A stretch of DNA of 64,000 nt, taken from NCBI RefSeq assembly GCF_004769235.1, contig NZ_RQFG01000019.1, positions 806,001 to 870,000 of the forward strand, in the 5' to 3' direction. Each line of letters begins with the position of its first letter. Within the stretch, counting starts at the first letter, position 1. The DNA is from Leptospira kanakyensis (GTDB taxonomy: Bacteria > Spirochaetota > Leptospiria > Leptospirales > Leptospiraceae). The notes below the pieces were generated by a model, which did not search any database, was not told where the DNA came from, and saw only the letters and a list, made by a program, of their open reading frames with translations. Position numbers and translations under genes: made by a program. Shown piece after piece: positions 50,986-62,419 of this stretch.

Positions 50986-52365
50986 CACCTTTCCATCTTC
51001 CAAAATCATTTTGATGAGTTTTGTCATCTCTACTGAATATTCGACATCCAAATGTTTGGTGACACCTTCACAAAATCCATTGATGATGAGTAACTTTGCA
51101 TCATCTTCACTCATCCCTCGGGATTGCAGGTAAAAGAGTTGGTCGTCATCAATCTTAGAAACTGTGGCTTCGTAGTTTAAAGTTCCCTCTTCCCCTGATA
51201 CATCATTATAAGGATAAGCATGAGACTGGGAACGGTTGTCCATCATCAGTCCATCACATTTGATATGGCTATAAGATCCTTTACTGGATGGTTCAAATTT
51301 CACTAAACCACGGTAGGAATTGATTCCCCCATCAAGGGCCACACCTTTTGCCAAAATATTGGAACGAGTGTTTTTTCCGACATGGATGATCCGAGCTCCT
51401 GTATCCTGAACCTGTCCACTTCCCGCAAACGCTAAAGATAGAACATCTCCCGTGGAATGATCTCCTTGTAAAATGATTCCAGGGTATTTGATGGTATTGG
51501 CACCAATATTACAATCTGTCCAGGTGATGTGAGCTGCTTCTTCGCAGATCCCACGTTTCACGGTCCAATTGTACATATTCTTTTTCCAGTTTTGGATGGT
51601 CGTATAAAAGATTTTAGAACTTTTTTTAGCAACAAGTTCCACAACAGCAGTGTGAAAATTTGTTCCTTTGTCTTGGACAGAAGTACAACCTTCGCTATAT
51701 TCCAAATGAGCCCCCTCATCTGCGATGAGAAGTGTCCGTTCATATTGTCCGGAACTAGCAGCCGTTACCTTGAAGTAAGCCTGAAGAGGCATAGGAGTTT
51801 TGACTCCCTTGGGAATATAAGCAAAAGAACCACCGCTAAATACGGCAGAATTCAAAGCAGAAAATTTATTATCACCAATGGTGACAACAGTCCCTAGATA
51901 CTCACGAACGAGCTCTGGATATTCACGGATGGCAGTATCAATATCACAAAAGATAATTCCTAAATCGGTAAGTTCTTTTTTAACATTGGCATAAATGGTT
52001 TCGGAATCGTTCATGGTTTCGATTCCGGCAAGGTATTTCCTTTCGTGTTCAGGAATTCCTAATTTTTCAAAACTACGTAGGATTTCTGGATCCACTTCAT
52101 CCCATGATTTTTTTTTCTTTTGGTTGGAACCTACATAGTGTACATAGTCATCGATATTGATATGAAATTGCGGAATGAATCCCCAAGTCGGCATCGGTTT
52201 CTGTTCATAAACTTCAAAAGCCTTTAAACGAAATTCCGCAAGCCAACTTGGTTCGTTTTTAATATGGGAAATCGATTCAACAACCTTACGAGTGAGTCCC
52301 TTTGGAAAATTATCAGGTTTATAAAATTCGAAAGAAACCTTGTCTAATTCGGTTGTTGATTCCAT
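50971..52365 (-). CDS. sufB: Fe-S cluster assembly protein SufB
   Basis: Scaffold subunit of the SUF iron-sulfur assembly machine, 464 residues, normal length. Recognisable: [62 protein letters not shown] and the C-terminal [20 protein letters not shown]. SufC and SufD are not adjacent. The ATG at 52365 has GGGGA 5 nt upstream; an 8-2-8 inverted repeat lies just before that. It follows ahpC by 35 nt. Confidence 0.96.
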   Translation of the reverse strand: MESTTELDKVSFEFYKPDNFPKGLTRKVVESISHIKNEPSWLAEFRLKAFEVYEQKPMPTWGFIPQFHINIDDYVHYVGSNQKKKKSWDEVDPEILRSFEKLGIPEHERKYLAGIETMNDSETIYANVKKELTDLGIIFCDIDTAIREYPELVREYLGTVVTIGDNKFSALNSAVFSGGSFAYIPKGVKTPMPLQAYFKVTAASSGQYERTLLIADEGAHLEYSEGCTSVQDKGTNFHTAVVELVAKKSSKIFYTTIQNWKKNMYNWTVKRGICEEAAHITWTDCNIGANTIKYPGIILQGDHSTGDVLSLAFAGSGQVQDTGARIIHVGKNTRSNILAKGVALDGGINSYRGLVKFEPSSKGSYSHIKCDGLMMDNRSQSHAYPYNDVSGEEGTLNYEATVSKIDDDQLFYLQSRGMSEDDAKLLIINGFCEGVTKHLDVEYSVEMTKLIKMILEDGKVIAEK

Positions 52366-52375
52366 TTTTTTCCCC

Positions 52376-52393
52376 TTCTCTACTTGTAGAGAA
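52376..52393. promoter_or_regulatory. 8-2-8 inverted repeat in the sufB leader
   Basis: TTCTCTAC-TT-GTAGAGAA is exact. It sits between the ahpC stop and the sufB ribosome binding site, so it may be an operator for iron/oxidative control of sufB or a short hairpin separating the two genes. Confidence 0.5.
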
Positions 52394-52400
52394 TTGTTAA

Positions 52401-52994
52401 TTAGTTAACAGAAGCGAAGTAAGCTTTGGATCCAGTAGGATCTGCTTTCATCGTTTTCTTTCCTTCGTCCCAGTTTGCAGGGCAAACTTCACCATGTTTT
52501 TCCACAAATTGGAAAGCCTTGATGAGGCGAAGCGCTTCTTCAATGTTACGTCCCACAGGAAGGTCGTTAACAGTTGCTTGGCGAATGATACCCGCTGGGT
52601 CGATGATGAAAGTTCCGCGAAGAGCAACACCTGCATCAGGTCCAGACTCGATCAGAACTCCAAAAGATTTTGCAATTTCTTTTGTTTTGTCAGCGATGAG
52701 TGGGTATTTGATCTCACCAATACCACCTTCTTTTCGGGCTGTTTTTTTCCAAGCTAAGTGCGAAAATTCGCTATCAACGGAAACACCCAAAACCTCGGCT
52801 CCGATCTTTTTAAAATCTTCGAGTTTTGCATCGTATTCAATAATTTCTGTCGGGCAAACAAATGTAAAATCGAGAGGATAGAAAAATAGAACCACCCATT
52901 TTCCTTTGTAATCAGACAATTTGATTTCTTTGAAACTGTCCCCGATTACAGCGGTCGCTTTAAAATCTGGGGCATGTGATGTCACTTGTGGCAT
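52401..52994 (-). CDS. ahpC: Two-cysteine peroxiredoxin (AhpC/Prx family)
   Basis: Reduces hydrogen peroxide and organic peroxides. 197 residues from the ATG at 52994, which has AAGGAG 7 nt upstream; the longer frame is leader sequence. Peroxidatic cysteine in [14 protein letters not shown], resolving cysteine in HGEVCPANW, so a typical 2-Cys enzyme. [13 protein letters not shown] (GGLG-like) and the C-terminal tail (KAYFASVN) suggest an overoxidation-sensitive form. A Per-box-like palindrome overlaps the ribosome binding site. Confidence 0.95.
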   Translation of the reverse strand: MPQVTSHAPDFKATAVIGDSFKEIKLSDYKGKWVVLFFYPLDFTFVCPTEIIEYDAKLEDFKKIGAEVLGVSVDSEFSHLAWKKTARKEGGIGEIKYPLIADKTKEIAKSFGVLIESGPDAGVALRGTFIIDPAGIIRQATVNDLPVGRNIEEALRLIKAFQFVEKHGEVCPANWDEGKKTMKADPTGSKAYFASVN

Positions 52995-53004
52995 AAAGTC
53001 ACTC

Positions 53005-53021
53005 CTTAGAATTATTCTAAG
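53005..53021. promoter_or_regulatory. Per-box-like palindrome upstream of ahpC
   Basis: TTAGAAT-T-ATTCTAA (53006-53020), extended by C/G, is a perfect 7-1-7 dyad, the form bound by PerR/Fur-type repressors (B. subtilis consensus TTATAATnATTATAA; two symmetric changes). It touches the ribosome binding site of the peroxiredoxin gene. Confidence 0.65.
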
Positions 53022-53029
53022 TACAGTAA

Positions 53030-54538
53030 TTAGATTCTGTCTAGATGTTTTTGGGTCAGGGACAGGTTTTCCAAAGACCATTCTTCCTCTGCGATTGCTT
53101 CAAGAAAACGGCGGTCATGACTCACCACCACCAAAGCAACACCAAGTGACTGAAGGGAACTCTCCAGAGCCTCCAAAGATTTTATATCCAAATGGTTTGT
53201 CGGTTCGTCTAAGAGGAGGATTTCTACTTTGGAATCTAGATGGAGGGAGAGAAATATTTTTTTCACTTCCCCCGGGCTGAAAACTTCTGATTCGAAAACA
53301 CGTTTCGGATCACTCCCCAGTTTGTGAACTCCCGAAAGGATTCTTGCCTTCTCCTCCGAAGAACGGTTTTCAAATTCGCATTGTAATTCACTGATTTCTT
53401 TTTTAGAAAACTCTTGAGGCAAATACAAGGTTCGAATTTGTTTTTGTTTTAACTCGTTTGCGAGAAATTGTAAGAAGGTAGATTTCCCCGATCCATTTTT
53501 TCCAGTGATCGCAATTTTCGAATTTGGTTGGATTTGGAGATTCGAATCTAATCGCAAATTCATAAACCCAAAATCTAAATTACCTTCTTCCCACAAAAAC
53601 AAATGTTTCCTTTTTGAAATTTCTGTTTTCCAAACAATTCCTATGTTTTCTTTTTCTGGAAGTTTGGCAAAAATTTCTTTTTCTTTTCTTTCGGAATGTT
53701 CCTTTCTTTTATCTAACTGCTGTTTTAGTCTCCCCGCTTGGCCATCTTTACCAGTGACCCTTGCTAAGTTTTTTTTATGCCGACCATCATGGTCGTGGAG
53801 GTCAAGTCCTTTCTTGGATCTATGTTTGTGTGAAAGACTTGCTTCTTCTCTTCTCCGCTTTAGTTCTGCATCTAGTTTTTTACGTTCCGTTCGAGCAATT
53901 TCCCAATCATGGATTCGTTCCTGTGCCTCTCTTTCCATTTCCTTTTTGCCTTCTGAATAATTTCCTGGCCGTTCGGAATAAAAGTTTTTTTCGAGGAATA
54001 CACAATGGGTGACAAGATCATCTAACAACGACCTATCATGACTGATTAAAATTCCTACCCCTTGAAACTGAGAAAGGGCAGCACGAATGATGAGGACACT
54101 ATCCAAATCTAGATGATTGGTAGGTTCATCCAGAATCAAAACACTAGGAGATTCGGAAAGGGCCATAGCAAGGATGACCCTTCGTTTTTCTCCAAAACTT
54201 AAAAACTCATAGTCCTCGGGTGAATCCAAAGAAACTTTCAAAAGATTTTTATAACGACCTGATTCTTTTGAATCATCATATAAAAAATCCTCTAACGATT
54301 CTTTGGGAACTTCGTTACTTTGCGAAACATAACGAACAAATCTATTGCCTTGAATGGTTCCGCTATGTGGTTCCATTTCCCCTGCAATGAGTTTCGCTAA
54401 AGTAGACTTTCCCGTTCCATTTTTTCCGACAATGCCAGTCCAGCCAGGGCCAAAGGCAAGGTTTAAGTCTTGGAATAAAAACTCTGACTGTGATTCGTAA
54501 AAAAAATTTAGATTTTGAATGGTGATATGGTGGGACAT
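53030..54538 (-). CDS. ABC-F family ATPase (ribosome-associated, possible antibiotic-resistance type)
   Basis: 502 residues, two ABC modules and no membrane span. Module 1: Walker [10 protein letters not shown], signature [20 protein letters not shown]. Module 2: [34 protein letters not shown]. The linker is long and basic ([34 protein letters not shown]), as in ABC-F proteins that reach the peptidyl-transferase centre. Start ATG 54538 has CAGGAG 8 nt upstream. A leader ORF and large inverted repeat precede it, which fits the ARE (ribosome-protection) group rather than a housekeeping member such as EttA; direct resistance is not shown. Confidence 0.87.
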   Translation of the reverse strand: MSHHITIQNLNFFYESQSEFLFQDLNLAFGPGWTGIVGKNGTGKSTLAKLIAGEMEPHSGTIQGNRFVRYVSQSNEVPKESLEDFLYDDSKESGRYKNLLKVSLDSPEDYEFLSFGEKRRVILAMALSESPSVLILDEPTNHLDLDSVLIIRAALSQFQGVGILISHDRSLLDDLVTHCVFLEKNFYSERPGNYSEGKKEMEREAQERIHDWEIARTERKKLDAELKRRREEASLSHKHRSKKGLDLHDHDGRHKKNLARVTGKDGQAGRLKQQLDKRKEHSERKEKEIFAKLPEKENIGIVWKTEISKRKHLFLWEEGNLDFGFMNLRLDSNLQIQPNSKIAITGKNGSGKSTFLQFLANELKQKQIRTLYLPQEFSKKEISELQCEFENRSSEEKARILSGVHKLGSDPKRVFESEVFSPGEVKKIFLSLHLDSKVEILLLDEPTNHLDIKSLEALESSLQSLGVALVVVSHDRRFLEAIAEEEWSLENLSLTQKHLDRI

Positions 54539-54568
54539 ACGACAAGCTCCTGTTGTTTCCAAATAGGG

Positions 54569-54642
54569 AAATAGGTAAGCAAGTCTCGTCCTAAAGAATT
54601 AGGAGAACTGTGGATTTATTATTTTATTTTGCTTACCTATTT
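54569..54642. promoter_or_regulatory. Leader inverted repeat of the ABC-F gene (candidate attenuator)
   Basis: Arms AAATAGGTAAGCAA (54642-54629 on the minus strand) and TTGCTTACCTATTT (54582-54569) are perfect over 14 bp, 46 bases apart. Inside is a second hairpin, TCCTAA-TTCT-TTAGGA. The first arm overlaps the last codons and stop of a 9-codon leader ORF. No T-run follows, so control would act on translation or on a larger fold. The CTCCT of the inner hairpin is also complementary to the AGGAG of the gene. Confidence 0.6.
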
Positions 54643-54662
54643 GATTTAAGCCGCAATCTCAT
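54633..54662 (-). CDS. Leader peptide MRLRLKSNR
   Basis: Nine codons from ATG at 54662 to TAA at 54633, preceded by GAGG at a spacing of 9 nt. The first residues MRLR equal the arrest-prone start of the ErmD leader peptide, at which macrolide-bound ribosomes stall. It ends inside the first arm of the leader hairpin of the ABC-F gene. Its translation is inferred, not shown. Confidence 0.45.
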   Translation of the reverse strand: MRLRLKSNR

Positions 54663-54720
54663 CGGATCATACCTCGTTTATGGATATTAGACTGAATGAA
54701 GTCGGAAAAGTTGTCAAGAG

Positions 54721-57267
<2,547 letters not shown>

Positions 57268-57390
57268 ATAAGGGTTCTATTCTTTATTTTCGAGGTTTTG
57301 TATGTATGAACTTAAAGCAAAATCCAAGAATATTCGATTTCTTAGCATTTTACGAGGCTTTTTAAGCCAAACTGACCGCAAGTTCTTTTT

Positions 57391-57834
57391 ATGCTTGACA
57401 CAAGAGAAATTCTTGCGTTCCATGGTGGCATGAAATCCGTTGCGAAAAAAAATCTCAGCTTTGCCTCCTCACCGGACAATGCAGACGGGTTGCAGTTAAA
57501 AATCACCTTCGACGAAGACACAAAAACTGCCTTTGGTGATTACACCTGCCCCGAAAAATACCAGGGTTTACCAGATCAAATCCACCCAGGAATTATCTCT
57601 ACCATCTTAGATGAAATCATGGTTAAGATCAACGAAGCGATGAATTTCGAAACCACGACAGGTGAACTCACCATTCGTTTTTTACAACCAGCAAAGGTTA
57701 ATGAACCACTTCACTTACGTGGATGGTTTGTGAAAAAGAATAAAAAAATCATAGAAAACCGTGCTGAAATAGAAAATGAGATCGGCAAAATAGTGGCCCG
57801 CGGAAAAGGTAAATATATCGAAGCTGAAGACTGA
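57391..57834 (+). CDS. PaaI-type hotdog-fold thioesterase
   Basis: 147-residue single hotdog domain, probably an acyl-CoA thioesterase. The catalytic-helix region [18 protein letters not shown] and the strands [37 protein letters not shown] match the PaaI/YbgC-like families. Its stop is only 4 nt before a tRNA-Leu gene, so both are probably made from one transcript and the tRNA is cut out. The first ATG lacks a good ribosome binding site. Confidence 0.85.
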   Translation: MLDTREILAFHGGMKSVAKKNLSFASSPDNADGLQLKITFDEDTKTAFGDYTCPEKYQGLPDQIHPGIISTILDEIMVKINEAMNFETTTGELTIRFLQPAKVNEPLHLRGWFVKKNKKIIENRAEIENEIGKIVARGKGKYIEAED

Positions 57835-57838
57835 TTAT

Positions 57839-57925
57839 GCCGATGTGGTGGAATTGGTAGACGCAGTGGATTCAAAATCCACCGATGGTAACATCATGCC
57901 GGTTCGATTCCGGCCATCGGTACCA
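57839..57925 (+). tRNA. tRNA-Leu (anticodon CAA)
   Basis: Type II tRNA of 87 nt with encoded CCA. Acceptor GCCGATG/CATCGGT (first pair is a G-U wobble), anticodon stem GTGGA/TCCAC with loop TTCAAAA, extra arm GATG-GTAA-CATC, T arm GCCGG-TTCGATT-CCGGC. It reads UUG, the frequent non-AUG start codon and leucine codon here. Confidence 0.96.
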
Positions 57926-57932
57926 ACAGTAT

Positions 57933-58706
57933 TTAGTTCGAACCCCGAGTACAAGCCTTAAGATAAAAATCCTCTTCGATTCTGTCTATGGCTTGTAAGA
58001 CGAGGGTTATCTCTTCGTTCTTCATCTCATCAAAGATCTCTCTCCCTTCTTTTAAAATCGAAACACCAAGAGAAATTCCTTTCCTATCTTCTTCCGTATA
58101 CACCGTACCCTTTGATTCCATCTTCAAAAGTATATCTTCCATAATCAAAATAATCTTTCGAATGAGTTCTGCATCCGAAAATACTTTGAATAAACCACCG
58201 ATGTCTTTGCGAAAGGCATCCGCTTTCTTTTTTTCCACTTTGGCAATAAGTGTTTCCATCGCAAATTCTGAACCCAGTAATCCAATTTGGTTTTCCTGCC
58301 GGTCCAGTTCCATCACTAACTCTTCTTCAAACTGGTGGGCCGTTACATAAGACTGAAGGGCCGCAAGTCCGGCTTTCAGTGCCATAGGAAAATGTTTTCC
58401 AAAGCGAAAGATAGACAATGCCAAGTTACCAAGAATCCCCCAGATTTTAGTGGGATGGTTTACAAAACCAGATAACGCATCAAAGGCGGCATCTAGTTCC
58501 TTTCTTTTGGAATATTCAGGATAGAGATACTCCAAAAAAAAATGAAGTAATTGGTCTATTTTTGAACGAGGGATGGAACTAAATTCGGGATACAATTTTA
58601 GATTTTCATCGGAATATCTTTTTTTAAGAGAAGATTGATACATAACAATCAACTCTTGGAAAAGAGGATGGTTTAAAACTTTTGAAGATTCTTTTTTTGG
58701 TTTCAT
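57933..58706 (-). CDS. Hypothetical all-helical protein
   Basis: 257 residues, predicted almost wholly helical and soluble (LIVMYQSSLKKRYSDENLKL ... LDRQENQIGLLGSEFAMETLIAKVEKKKADAFRKDIGGLF). No signal peptide or known motif. It starts 13 nt before the stop side of the amidase gene upstream, so is read with it, and ends facing the tRNA-Leu gene 8 nt away. Function not inferable. Confidence 0.75.
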   Translation of the reverse strand: MKPKKESSKVLNHPLFQELIVMYQSSLKKRYSDENLKLYPEFSSIPRSKIDQLLHFFLEYLYPEYSKRKELDAAFDALSGFVNHPTKIWGILGNLALSIFRFGKHFPMALKAGLAALQSYVTAHQFEEELVMELDRQENQIGLLGSEFAMETLIAKVEKKKADAFRKDIGGLFKVFSDAELIRKIILIMEDILLKMESKGTVYTEEDRKGISLGVSILKEGREIFDEMKNEEITLVLQAIDRIEEDFYLKACTRGSN

Positions 58707-58719
58707 AGGTAGTTACCGA

Positions 58720-60060
58720 TTACAAAACATCATCAAAATAAGTTTCATACCTTTCTAAGTTAACTTTTTTCCCTTTGGGATTGTAGGGAAGTGAAGGTAT
58801 TTTTTTAACATCTAGACCAACAAACAAAGAATAAATGCCAACGGCTAACGATATGGCAGTTTCCTTTTTGTTTTGGGTTAGGTATTTGACATCGCGACTC
58901 CGGTTCACATACCCGATTTCAATAAAAGCACAAAGGGCATTGGTATACGTTGGCAAACTATAAGTAGAAATGTATGGTTTTTGGATGGGACCAAGTTCTG
59001 GATAGGGAGAGTTTTTTTCTTTTAATTGGACGGGGAGCCCATACTGAACAAAACGCATGAGTTCCTTAGTTACATAGTGGTTGTCACCACCAAATCCCTC
59101 TTTTCCCCCTTCCCTCCTCCATTCTTCTTTTTTTCCTTTTTCCCTTTCCCAAAACTTTCCAGTTTCCGAAAAGGATTCATGGTCTTTGGCATAAGGCCCT
59201 TGTTTTCCAATTTGTTTTTCCCAATTGGCATCGTCGGCATAACGCCAACTCACCATATTTTGGCGGTATCCTTCGAACTTAGTAAGATCCGTATCTTTGC
59301 CATTTTTTTTGGACCAATACCCGTGGAAGTAAATCCAAGTATCCGCAATGGCATTCTCTAATTTTGACCAACCCGATTGAAAAATAAGCCATTCCGACCA
59401 AGGCCCATTAGTAAAACCATTCGGGGAACTTTTTTTGTCTGAGATTTTTTTTAACTTCGCAAAGGTTTTATACCCAGGAGTGAGGACGGCCCCCATCCCA
59501 CCTGTTTGGCCTTTACTTGCAGGATTCAAATGCAGAGACAAAACAAGTTGAGGTTTTTGTTCGTTGATTTTGGAAAGTCTTCCTTTTCGCCTGACGCCTG
59601 TTTTTGGATCAGGAAAATCATACAAACGGTAAGCGGCATTGGGATCGTCTGAAGTCGGATCATCATCAAAGGAAGACTCGCGAGTGAGTTTACTTTCCAA
59701 AATCACACGTTGGAAATCTGATTTTTTAGAAAAAAGTTTGAGGTAACCTTCAAATTCTTTCCATCCAACATCTGTTTCAGTCAGTTTTAAGATCCGGTGG
59801 ACTTCTTTTGCTAAGTCAAGAACCACCTTTCGTTCTGTCACGTTCCCGTGTTCGGTTCCTTGTTTGTATGTTTCTAAATAGGTTTGGGTGACACTATCGT
59901 ATTTATCTCCATGTTGCACCTTAGGATCTTTAGCAACACCGCCATGACCTGGATCCACGACGATCCGAAAAACAGGCACAGCTCCCAAAGAAAAGGGAAC
60001 GGATACAAAAAAGAGAAAGAAGATGAATTTATGGAAATGTAAAGAAGATAAAATGACCAC
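58720..60060 (-). CDS. N-acetylmuramoyl-L-alanine amidase family protein (amidase_3)
   Basis: Exported 446-residue zinc amidase that cuts peptide stems off peptidoglycan. Signal peptide at the N terminus (FIFFLFFVSVPFSLGA). Zinc ligands: H in VVDPGHGG, E in NVTERKVVLDL and H in LSLHLNPAS; the C-terminal glutamate is in CAFIEIGYVNR. A large insertion of about 150 residues (from LTRESSF to about DNHYVTKELM) separates the ligand blocks, far more than in AmiC-type enzymes. Start GTG at 60060 with GGAG 9 nt upstream. Confidence 0.85.
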   Translation of the reverse strand: MVILSSLHFHKFIFFLFFVSVPFSLGAVPVFRIVVDPGHGGVAKDPKVQHGDKYDSVTQTYLETYKQGTEHGNVTERKVVLDLAKEVHRILKLTETDVGWKEFEGYLKLFSKKSDFQRVILESKLTRESSFDDDPTSDDPNAAYRLYDFPDPKTGVRRKGRLSKINEQKPQLVLSLHLNPASKGQTGGMGAVLTPGYKTFAKLKKISDKKSSPNGFTNGPWSEWLIFQSGWSKLENAIADTWIYFHGYWSKKNGKDTDLTKFEGYRQNMVSWRYADDANWEKQIGKQGPYAKDHESFSETGKFWEREKGKKEEWRREGGKEGFGGDNHYVTKELMRFVQYGLPVQLKEKNSPYPELGPIQKPYISTYSLPTYTNALCAFIEIGYVNRSRDVKYLTQNKKETAISLAVGIYSLFVGLDVKKIPSLPYNPKGKKVNLERYETYFDDVL

Positions 60061-60112
60061 GAGGTCATTCTCCGCTCACCATCGAACGGAGAAAAGAAAA
60101 AGTTTATCGTAA

Positions 60113-60865
60113 CTATTTAGCGTTTTGTGATTGGCTAAAAATTTGGTTCCTGTTATCGCTTAAGTCTTTGCCGTATTTATCGGAAATGGCTTTTTTATCC
60201 GCATCTGCTTCTTTGAAATCAGAAAGGATTTTGATCCCATAGTCTTTGGCAATTCGGTAATGTACGATAGCATCGTAGAATCTGTCCTCACGAGACATGT
60301 CAGTGGCAAGTCCCATTTGTCCATAAGCTATACGAAGTTTTTGTTGGCCTTCTGCAATTTCACGATAAGGAATGATGACTTTAGATCCTTCCTGTGAGTT
60401 TTCTACAAGTTGCGTTTGTTCTTGCCCTGTGATTAAATCGGCACACTCAGCCAGTAGGTTCTGGGTTTTAGTATCATAATTCTTTGCAAATTTTCCAAGA
60501 AGTGTGGTGATGTCTTTTTCCAAAGCCACCATCGCTTTTCCAGAAGCAATGTATGCACGACGATAGTAATACCGTAAAACTACTTGGTAGTCTTTTTTGA
60601 TTTTTTCTAAGGCAGTTTTGGAATCAGGAACTTCATCCCCAAAGTTTGCGGTAACAATCGTTAGAAGTTTGATGGAGTTAATGACTCGGTCTTTGTTATT
60701 TTCAGAAATATTTTTATACTGTTTACGTTCTAAATTATTTCCTTGGTCCAGTTTGTCCAGTTCCTCGAAGGACTCTTTCCCTTTTTCTGGGGCTCCAGAC
60801 TCCTGCGCGGAAATCGACAAACAAAAGAAACAAAACGAAAGGATGATGAAACTATTTTTTAACAC
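60113..60865 (-). CDS. Hypothetical exported helical protein
   Basis: 250 residues from a GTG at 60865 (AAGGAG 10 nt upstream), which opens directly into a signal peptide (LKNSFIILSFCFFCLSISAQ). The mature chain is charged and helical, with TPR-like stretches near the end (FYDAIVHYRIAKDYGIKILSDF). A longer frame to 60964 overlaps the methyltransferase gene and has no signal in place. No family recognised. Confidence 0.75.
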   Translation of the reverse strand: MLKNSFIILSFCFFCLSISAQESGAPEKGKESFEELDKLDQGNNLERKQYKNISENNKDRVINSIKLLTIVTANFGDEVPDSKTALEKIKKDYQVVLRYYYRRAYIASGKAMVALEKDITTLLGKFAKNYDTKTQNLLAECADLITGQEQTQLVENSQEGSKVIIPYREIAEGQQKLRIAYGQMGLATDMSREDRFYDAIVHYRIAKDYGIKILSDFKEADADKKAISDKYGKDLSDNRNQIFSQSQNAK

Positions 60866-60923
60866 GAAACTTGCTCTCCTTAAACCAAGGAGCAGAATAC
60901 ACGAATCAGAGGAGGTTTGACTA

Positions 60924-61583
60924 CTATTTTTTATCCTTTTGAAAAAAGAGTAATCCATCACCAACAGGATACAAAGTATAACCTGAAACTTGGGATTTCA
61001 CCTCATTCCAAAGTGCCATCACCGCTAAATCGGAAGGTTTTTTCGGATCAGGTGCGAGAACTCGCCCATGCCACAACATATTATCAAATAAAAAATAAGA
61101 TCCTGGATTTGCCTCTTTCCAAAGGATACGAAAGATTTCAGGGTAAGTGATTTTGTCACAATCCACAAAAAAAAGATCGGACTCGCTCCACTCTAACTTT
61201 TCCTTCTCTAAATAATCCATCACAGAGGCAGTGACCCGTTTAACATGAATTTGGTCAAAGATACCCATTTTTTTGGCATAATCTTCCAGAAGACTCGCTT
61301 GTTCTTCATGCCGATCGATGGTTACAAATTTTGAATTTGGTGAACCCACTGCCATCCAAAGAGTGGAATAACCAAGCCCCGTTCCCAATTCCAAAATTTG
61401 TTTTGGACGAAGGAGAGAAACCAAATGCGACATCACGGCACCAGTTGCCGCAGTCACAATGGGAATGTTTTTTTCTTTGGCATAAGTTTCCATTTCCGCA
61501 AACACAGGATTTGGTTTGAATACCAAATCGGTATCAATATGGGATTCGAGTTCAGGAATGTAAATGCTTGGTCTTGGTTTCAT
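60924..61583 (-). CDS. O-methyltransferase family 3 (CCoAOMT-like)
   Basis: 219-residue SAM-dependent methyltransferase. SAM-binding motif ILELGTGLGYSTLWMA, acidic loop FVTIDRHEEQ, and catalytic/metal segment DLFFVDCDKITYPEIFRILWKEANPGSYFLFDNMLWHGRV, all as in the catechol/caffeoyl-CoA O-methyltransferase group. Its natural substrate is unknown. The ATG at 61583 overlaps the stop of the metallo-hydrolase gene (4 nt). Confidence 0.9.
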   Translation of the reverse strand: MKPRPSIYIPELESHIDTDLVFKPNPVFAEMETYAKEKNIPIVTAATGAVMSHLVSLLRPKQILELGTGLGYSTLWMAVGSPNSKFVTIDRHEEQASLLEDYAKKMGIFDQIHVKRVTASVMDYLEKEKLEWSESDLFFVDCDKITYPEIFRILWKEANPGSYFLFDNMLWHGRVLAPDPKKPSDLAVMALWNEVKSQVSGYTLYPVGDGLLFFQKDKK

Positions 61584-62419
61584 GATTTGGGAGGTAAAAA
61601 AAGAGAAACCCTATCTTTTAAAATGGGAGGGACTTTTTTACGAAGAAGATCATTTAACTCACGATAACTATAACGTTTGGAAGGATGGATGAGAACAATG
61701 GCTTCATTTTCAAAAGCGGAGGCATGTTCAACGATTTCATCGAAATGGGTATGGCCCCATTCGCGAGCTCGGCTTACATCCCTTTTTTCACAATAATATG
61801 TGCATTCCATAAATAAAATTTTACTTTTGCGAACATCTTCATTTTCCAAAACATATTCGATTTTTGTATCTCCTGAAAAGGAAACCAAAGGAACAGAAAT
61901 TTCTTCTGTCGGATCTTCACCCAATTCTTTTTTGTTTCGAATTTCGTCCGAACTCAGACTTGTCCATTCTTTCTTAAGTTTACGTTTGGTTTCGTAAACC
62001 GTATAACCTTGTGAAGGCACTCTATGGAAACTTTCCCAAGGTTTAAAAAAATATCCAGGTTTTAACTCCACCCTCTCCCCAAATTCCAAACCAATCAAAT
62101 CACAATCATAATCAAATCCTTCGATTTCAGAATATAATTTTAAAATCTGAGACATCTTTGGTTCCAAAGATTTAGGGAGATAAATTTTGGGAACAGAGAG
62201 TTTCCGAAGGCTTCTTTGCGAAACATAATAGGGAATCCCGCAGGAATGATCTAAATGGGCATGGGATAATAATATCTTTCCAATATGAATTTTATCTGGA
62301 TTGATAAATCCAAAATCAAACATAAAGTCAAGAGAAGGACAAATGATGGATGTCCGAATTCCTCCTTCGGACAAACCTTCAAATTTAATTCCTTTGTGTT
62401 CAAAACTAGCAGTTAACAT
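61580..62419 (-). CDS. Metallo-beta-lactamase-fold hydrolase (RNase Z-like)
   Basis: 279 residues. The metal motif SHAHLDH (HxHxDH) is followed by a GD in VSFSGDTKIEYV and a distal GHTHFDEIVEHA, the layout of RNase Z/ElaC-like and related hydrolases. Whether it processes tRNA ends or another phosphodiester is not clear; it is shorter and lacks the long flexible arm of true RNase Z. ATG at 62419 overlaps the preceding stop (TGATG). Confidence 0.85.
   Translation of the reverse strand: MLTASFEHKGIKFEGLSEGGIRTSIICPSLDFMFDFGFINPDKIHIGKILLSHAHLDHSCGIPYYVSQRSLRKLSVPKIYLPKSLEPKMSQILKLYSEIEGFDYDCDLIGLEFGERVELKPGYFFKPWESFHRVPSQGYTVYETKRKLKKEWTSLSSDEIRNKKELGEDPTEEISVPLVSFSGDTKIEYVLENEDVRKSKILFMECTYYCEKRDVSRAREWGHTHFDEIVEHASAFENEAIVLIHPSKRYSYRELNDLLRKKVPPILKDRVSLFLPPKS

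Noticed and set aside
54712..54717. TTGACA as the -35 box of the ABC-F leader promoter.
   Set aside because: A perfect hexamer, but the only good -10 (TAATAT) is 22 bases away, too far for confidence.
60866..60964. Longer start of the exported protein at 60113-60865.
   Set aside because: It overlaps the methyltransferase gene and puts the signal peptide in the middle; the GTG at 60865 has a ribosome binding site.
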